Source: CAVVTR01 sp963751245 (GTDB taxonomy: Bacteria > Acidobacteriota > Thermoanaerobaculia > Thermoanaerobaculales > Thermoanaerobaculaceae). Taken from it: DNA of 64,000 nucleotides. A program made the position numbers and the translations under genes. Position 1 is the stretch's first letter, and each line of letters starts with the position of its first letter. The stretch is from the NCBI GenBank assembly GCA_963751245.1, contig CAVVTR010000007.1, forward strand, positions 434,001-498,000, written 5' to 3'. The notes beneath the pieces are model-generated. The model had not been told where the DNA came from, did not search any database, and was given only the letters and a program-made list of their open reading frames with translations. Below are positions 61,650 to 64,000 of the stretch, one piece after another.

Positions 61650-62998
61650 TCAGGCCGGCGGCGTGCCCGGGACCACGGCGCCGTCCCGGACCATCCACTC
61701 GCCGCCGAGGAGCACCGCGCGGACCTCGAGCCCCGTGGTGAAGCCGGGGTAGGTCTCGTGGGCGTCGGCCACGGTGGAGACGACGGGCCGGCGCGGGCCG
61801 CCCGGGCGGAGGACCACGAGGTCGCCGTCGGCCCCGGGCGCGAGGGCGCCCCGGCGCGGGAAGACGCCGAGGAGGCGGGCGGGGGTCTCGGCGAGGAGCC
61901 GGACGAGCCCGGCGGCGCCGGTCCGCTCCAGCAGGAGCTCGAAGGCGAGGGGGACGAGGGCGCCGATCCCGGCGACCCCGCGGGGCACGCGGAGGGGGTC
62001 GTCGCGGTGGACGTCCTTGTCCGCCCGCGAGAAGGCGCAGTGGTCGGTGGCGAGGAGGTCGACTCCGCCCTCGCGGACGATCCCGAGGAGCGCGTCCCGG
62101 GTGGCGGCGGACCGCAGCGGGGGGGTGCACAGCCAGCGGTGCCCGTCCTCCCGCTCGAGCCAGGAGCCGTCGAGGGCGAGGTAGTGGGGCGCGGTCTCGC
62201 AGGTCACCGGAAGACGCCGCCGCGCCTCCGCCACGAGCCGCGCGCCCTCCGCGGTGGAGACGTGCACCACGTGGGTGCGGCACCCGGTGGCGGCAACCAG
62301 CTCCAGGACGCGGCGGATCGCCCCGGTCTCGGCCTCCTCGGGGCGCAGGAGAGGGTGTGAGGTGGGACGCCCGGGGCCGGCGAAGGCGCGTCCGGCCCGC
62401 TCGAGCACCGCGTCGTCCTCGCAGTGCAGGAGGAGGCGCGCGCCCAGGGCGGCAAGCCGGGTCATTACCTCGCGCAGCCGCCCGTAGTCCGTGTACAGCC
62501 CGGCGTCGCGGTAGGTGGTGTACAGCTTGAACGTGACGCACCCCCGCGCCACCAGGGCGGTGACCTCGTCCCAGTCCCAGGGCCACGCGGTGGGGGTGAG
62601 GTGGAACGCGATCCGGCACCGGGCGTGCCGGGCCCGGGCCCGGCAGCGCTCGAGGGCGGCGGTGGAGTCTCCCCCGGCTCCTGCGTTGCGAACCCCGCGA
62701 GGGTGGTGACGCCGGTGGGGAGGGCGGCCCGCGAGGCCGAGCCCCAGTCGTCGGCAAGAGGCACCCCGCCGATGGTGTCCGCGGCGTGCACGTGCACGTC
62801 GATCATCCCCGGCAGTACGAGGCAGCCGGTTGCGTCCACCATCTCCGCCGGGCCGGCCGCGAGGGCCGTGCCGACCGCGGCCACCGTGCCGTCCGCCACC
62901 AGCACGTCCGCATCGACGGGACCCGAAGGGGTGCACACCGTGCCCCCGCGGACGACGACGCGGGGACCGCCCCCGGCGAGGGGCGCCCGGGCCTCCAC
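61650..62998 (-). CDS. Dihydropyrimidinase/hydantoinase-like amidohydrolase, frame broken in a G5 run
   Basis: The gene starts at GTG 62998 directly after the ssnA stop. The N-terminal 105 residues (GGTVCTPSGPVDADVLVADG, PGMIDVHVHAADT, GVTTLAGFATQEPG) and the remainder are in two frames. The frames meet at a G5 run on the coding strand (plus C5, 62671-62675). One more G gives an intact enzyme of about 449 residues: the carboxylated Lys site in TFKLYTTYRDAG, HCEDDAV, HVVHVSTAEGARLV and DLLATDHCAFSRADK. The family includes D-hydantoinase, dihydropyrimidinase and allantoinase, and E. coli HyuA stands in a similar cluster. The substrate is not decided. Confidence 0.8.
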
Positions 62999-64000
62999 CT
63001 AGAAGCGCTCCCACAGGGCGCGGGCCCGGTCGCGGGCCTCGGCGGCCAGGGCCTCCTCGTCGACGTCGATGCGCAGCCGGCGACCCTCCATGAGGAGGCG
63101 TCCGCCCACCACGGTGGTGTCCACGGTGGCCTGGGAGATGCCGAAGACGAGGTGGCCGGAGACGGTGGAGTCGTCCAGCGGTGTGGGAGGGTGGTAGTCG
63201 ACCACCACGAGGTCGGCGGCGGCGCCGACACGGAGCTCGCCCAGGCCGAGCTCCGGCCAGAGGCGGGCGGCGACGGCGCGGTTCCCATGGACGAGGAGCG
63301 AGACGGTCTCGGCGAACCCCGCGGAGGGGTCCCCGGCAGCCAGGTGTCGGACCCACAGGGCCACCCGCAGCTCCTCGAGCATGTTCGTGGTCATGGCGTC
63401 GGTGCCCAGCCCCACCAGCACCCCCCGGGCCAGCATCGCCGGCACGTCCGCCACCCCCACCGCGTTGTTCATGTTGGACTGGGGGTTGTGCACCACCGCG
63501 GTGCCCGTGCCGGCGAGGACGTCCATCTCCTCCTCGTCCACGTGGACGCCGTGGGCGGCGATGGTGCGGGGGCCGAGGACACCGGCTCGCAGCAGGCGCT
63601 CGGTGACGCGCACGCCGTAGGTGGCGAGGCTGTGCTCCTGGTCGGAGGCGGCCTCGGCGAGGTGGATGTGGAACCCCGCTCCGAGCTCCCGTCCCAGCGC
63701 GGCGGCCCGCTCGAGGGTGGCGGCGGAGAGGGTGAAGGCGGCGTGCAGCCCGAACAGCGCGGCCAGGTGCGCATCGGCCTCGCGGCGGCACGCGCGGATG
63801 AAGGCGGCGTTCTCCTCGAGCCCCGCCTCGGCGACCGCCGCGCCGTCGCGGTCCGAGACCTCGTAGCACAAAGCCGCGCGCACCCCCGTCCGCCGCACCG
63901 CGCCGGCGAGGACTTCCAGAGCGCCGGTGACGGCGGAGGGGCTCGCGTGGTGGTCCACAAGGGTGGTTGTGCCGTGGCGGATGGCCTCCACCAGCGCCAC
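62999..64000 (-). CDS. ssnA: Putative aminohydrolase SsnA, partial (N-terminus beyond right edge)
   Basis: 334 codons, counting the stop, are visible, open to the window edge; about 110 N-terminal residues, including the first metal motif HxH, lie outside. Visible motifs are HHASPSAVTG (SsnA-like DHHAS), FHIHLAEAASDQEHS, AAHGVHVDEEEMD, HNPQSNMNNAVG and GLGTDAMTTNMLEELR, with the metal-binding Asp. SsnA belongs to the guanine deaminase/chlorohydrolase-type amidohydrolases and is found with selenium-dependent Mo hydroxylases. It ends one base before the dihydropyrimidinase start. Confidence 0.85.
   Translation of the reverse strand: MALVEAIRHGTTTLVDHHASPSAVTGALEVLAGAVRRTGVRAALCYEVSDRDGAAVAEAGLEENAAFIRACRREADAHLAALFGLHAAFTLSAATLERAAALGRELGAGFHIHLAEAASDQEHSLATYGVRVTERLLRAGVLGPRTIAAHGVHVDEEEMDVLAGTGTAVVHNPQSNMNNAVGVADVPAMLARGVLVGLGTDAMTTNMLEELRVALWVRHLAAGDPSAGFAETVSLLVHGNRAVAARLWPELGLGELRVGAAADLVVVDYHPPTPLDDSTVSGHLVFGISQATVDTTVVGGRLLMEGRRLRIDVDEEALAAEARDRARALWERF

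Overview
The window is 64 kb of very GC-rich bacterial chromosome with densely packed, mostly housekeeping genes, many joined by ATGA or GTGA stop/start overlaps. I infer an aerobic or facultative member of the Acidobacteriota (Thermoanaerobaculia-like) or a near relative. The grounds are the MglA/MglB pair beside recR-dnaX, a bc-caa3 respiratory operon, a PKD-repeat secreted protein with a typical C-terminal region, DivIVA/YggS, and glucosylglycerate-type solute genes. No 16S rRNA or phylogenetic marker was compared, so this placement is an inference.

Left third (1-18 kb). A secreted PKD protein runs off the left edge. A MerR regulator with a VIT/VWA protein follows, then a SAM-I/IV-clan riboswitch controlling metK. 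Next come a PARG-like ADP-ribose glycohydrolase with a WYL regulator, and a secreted serine hydrolase with a TPR tail. A seven-gene minus-strand operon encodes caa3 oxidase (coxB, coxA, coxC, ctaG, subunit IV) and a bc complex (Rieske and cytochrome b fused to cytochrome c). tadA lies divergent to it, beside an unusual tRNA-Ser locus. In that locus two of three tandem 315-bp units carry a 120-bp insertion exactly inside the T-loop of tRNA-Ser(CGA). An intact tRNA-Ser(CGA), tRNA-Ser(GGA) and further copies of the tRNA 3' end follow.

Middle (18.7-44 kb). SRP RNA, dnaX, ebfC and recR are followed by mglB-mglA, then a GlmU-like uridylyltransferase that stops early in its beta-helix, glmS, a CLC channel and a PcrA/UvrD helicase. 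On the minus strand a three-gene cluster (GpgS-type glycosyltransferase, HAD phosphatase, second glycosyltransferase) probably makes a glucosylglycerate-derived compatible solute. Then come hutI, divIVA, yggS, RNase HI, a zinc-ribbon coiled-coil protein, tRNA(CAT), and a macromolecular-synthesis block rpsU-mutS2-dnaG-rpoD.

Right third (43-64 kb). A lipoprotein and a GAF/acidic protein are divergently transcribed. A lytic transglycosylase, a YjbQ protein, a GT4 glycosyltransferase, an OPT transporter, clpB and a ZIP transporter follow. The right end is a molybdenum hydroxylase cluster: FAD, 2Fe-2S and Mo subunits, a fused 2Fe-2S/Mo protein, a dihydropyrimidinase-like enzyme and SsnA. It resembles the E. 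coli purine-catabolism island around xdhD and ssnA.

Three conserved genes (metK, ctaG and the dihydropyrimidinase) are each broken by one base; two of the breaks fall in homopolymers, so assembly error is likely. The most unusual items are the interrupted tRNA-Ser array, the PARG/WYL pair, the promoter sequence shared by merR and clpB, and the putative mannosylglucosylglycerate cluster.
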